In this document: positions 5,236-6,129 of the stretch, piece by piece
Numbering within the stretch: position 1 is the first letter of the stretch
Layout: the number at the start of each line of letters is the position of its first letter
Origin: Pseudomonadota bacterium
Lineage (GTDB): Bacteria; Pseudomonadota; Alphaproteobacteria; Sphingomonadales; Sphingomonadaceae
Direction of reading: 5' to 3'
Assembly (NCBI GenBank): GCA_023417515.1
Contig: JAEZFL010000018.1
Coordinates: forward strand, 1-6,129
Length of the DNA: 6,129 nucleotides
Made by a program: the position numbers and the translations under genes
Notes under the pieces: generated by a model
Told to the model about the DNA's origin: nothing
The model's input: the letters and a program-made list of their open reading frames with translations, nothing else
The model's database searches: none

Positions 5236-6129
5236 GCGCCCGCAGCTACTCCCGCGCCGAGATCCTCGACATTCTGGACGCCCTCCTCCGGCTTCCGCGC
5301 GAGCAGCGACGGGCAATCCTCGCGGTCATGCCGCCGCCGCTCCGCCGCGCCCTTGCCGAGGAATGGTGGTGGCAGGCGCATGGCGGCCAGGCCGAGCCGG
5401 ACTCGACGCAGGCCGGCCGCCCCTGGCGGGTCTGGGCGATCGTCGCCGGGCGCGGTTTCGGCAAGACCCGGGCCGGCGCCGAATGGGTGTGGGCGCGGGC
5501 GCGCGAGAACGAGGCGGCGCGGATCGCCCTGGTCGCGGCCTCGCTGGACGAGGTTGAGCGGGTGATGATCCGCGGCGAGAGCGGCCTCCTCGCCCTCGCC
5601 CGCTGCGACGAGCGCCCGCGCTGGATCGCCAGCCGCGACGTGCTGCAATTCCCGTCGGGCGCCGAGGCTCACGCCTTCACGGCCCAGGCGCCCGACAAGC
5701 TGCGCGGGCCGCAGCACCATTTCGCCTGGTGCGACGAGCTGGCGAAGTGGCCCAATGCGGACTCGACCTGGGACAATCTCATGCTCGGCCTCAGGCTCGG
5801 AGACCATCCCCGGACCATCGTCACGACGACCCCAAAGCCGGTGCCGCTGCTCAAGCGGATCCTCGCCCTGGATTTCACCGCCGAGACCAAGGGCCGGACC
5901 GCCGACAACCCCCACCTCCCCGCCGACTTCCGCTCGGCGGTCCAGGCGATGTACGGCGGCACCCGCCTCGGCCGCCAGGAGCTCGAGGGCGAACTCCTCG
6001 AGGACTTCGAAGGCGCCCTGTGGACCAGGCCGCTGATCGAAAAGGCGCGAGGCCCGAATGTCCTCCCCGGCATTTGCCGGGGAGGGGGACCGCACGGAGT
6101 GCGGTGGAGGGGCCGGCGCGGGGGGGCGG
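5232..6129 (+). CDS. Terminase large subunit (GTA/phage DNA-packaging ATPase), 3' end beyond the window
   Basis: The frame opens at ATG 5232, overlapping the previous stop, and stays open to the last base (299 residues). A helical N-terminal segment precedes the ATPase core. Walker A is VAGRGFGKTRAGAEW with K78 and T79, the form seen in GTA gp2/Terminase_6 proteins. QAPDKLRGPQHH leads to Walker B, FAWCDE, with D168 and E169. The coupling motif is IVTTTPKP (196-202). TADNPHLP and RLGRQELEGELLEDFEGALWTRPLIEKAR then match the end of the ATPase lobe in this family. The enzyme translocates DNA into a procapsid and cuts it; the RNase H-like nuclease lobe would lie to the right. From codon 277 the sequence is a two-hairpin repeat translated as a G/R-rich stretch unlike the family, so the gene may be interrupted. 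Identity is firm; functionality is unresolved. Confidence 0.88.
   Translation, partial: MSARSYSRAEILDILDALLRLPREQRRAILAVMPPPLRRALAEEWWWQAHGGQAEPDSTQAGRPWRVWAIVAGRGFGKTRAGAEWVWARARENEAARIALVAASLDEVERVMIRGESGLLALARCDERPRWIASRDVLQFPSGAEAHAFTAQAPDKLRGPQHHFAWCDELAKWPNADSTWDNLMLGLRLGDHPRTIVTTTPKPVPLLKRILALDFTAETKGRTADNPHLPADFRSAVQAMYGGTRLGRQELEGELLEDFEGALWTRPLIEKARGPNVLPGICRGGGPHGVRWRGRRGGA
6062..6112. repeat. two-hairpin palindromic repeat inside the terminase frame
   Basis: CCTCCCCGGC (6062-6071) and GCCGGGGAGG (6076-6085) form a perfect ten-pair stem around ATTT. ACCGCAC (6089-6095) and GTGCGGT (6099-6105) form a second perfect stem around GGA, and GGAGGGG follows at 6106-6112. This layout, a CCCCGGC hairpin then a CCGCAC/GTGCGG hairpin ending in GGAGGGG, is that of abundant dispersed alphaproteobacterial repeats usually found between genes. 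Here the terminase frame reads through it. Its right end may extend into the G-rich last 17 bases; the boundary cannot be set from this window. Confidence 0.8.

Noticed and set aside
5073..6095. A 340-codon minus-strand frame antisense to the terminase pair
   Set aside because: It is a GC-driven shadow of two convincing plus-strand genes. Its first residues (SPSPANAGED) come from translating the palindromic repeat.
1..6129. CRISPR array, insertion sequence or integrase
   Set aside because: No regularly spaced direct repeats, transposase motifs or integrase motifs were found on either strand.

Overview
This window is a GC-rich stretch of an alphaproteobacterial chromosome, probably from the Sphingomonadales. 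That placement rests on codon use biased to C/G at third positions, the style of the intergenic palindromes, the DUF2336-like histidine kinase, the DUF2171 protein and a gene-transfer-agent-type terminase. The genus cannot be fixed without a search.

Layout. (1) Bases 1-255 hold the 3' end of a tetratricopeptide-repeat protein, with a likely intrinsic terminator across its stop codon. (2) A promoter candidate and a GTG start lead into a 555-codon multidomain sensor histidine kinase (397-2064). It has a HEAT-like N-terminus, a PAS-like domain and an intact H-box, but a strongly degenerate ATP-binding domain. (3) A tRNA with anticodon CAU follows (2120-2195); its acceptor stem marks it as the tRNA-Ile2 type that is modified to lysidine. 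(4) A two-gene operon encodes an SPFH/band-7 membrane protein (QmcA-like) and an NfeD-family partner, joined by an ATGA overlap (2312-3720). (5) An 84-bp imperfect palindrome lies in the convergent gap, then a DUF2171 membrane-anchored protein reads on the minus strand (3834-4286). (6) An unusually AT-rich divergent promoter region carries an AGTGTA-N12-TACACT inverted repeat. It precedes two translationally coupled packaging genes: a small-terminase-like protein with two tandem helix-turn-helix-like modules (4465-5235) and a large terminase ATPase (5232 to the window end).

How the genes work together. The SPFH and NfeD proteins are expected to form one inner-membrane scaffold complex. The two terminase genes look like the head of a phage or gene-transfer-agent (GTA) packaging cluster that continues beyond the window. 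The kinase, the tRNA and DUF2171 are ordinary chromosomal neighbours with no evident functional link to it.

The most unusual feature is at the right edge. A two-hairpin palindromic repeat of the kind normally found between genes lies inside the terminase reading frame without closing it, close to where the ATPase domain should pass into the nuclease domain. Either this is an in-frame palindromic insertion into a packaging motor, comparable in principle to Rickettsia palindromic elements, or it marks a broken gene.
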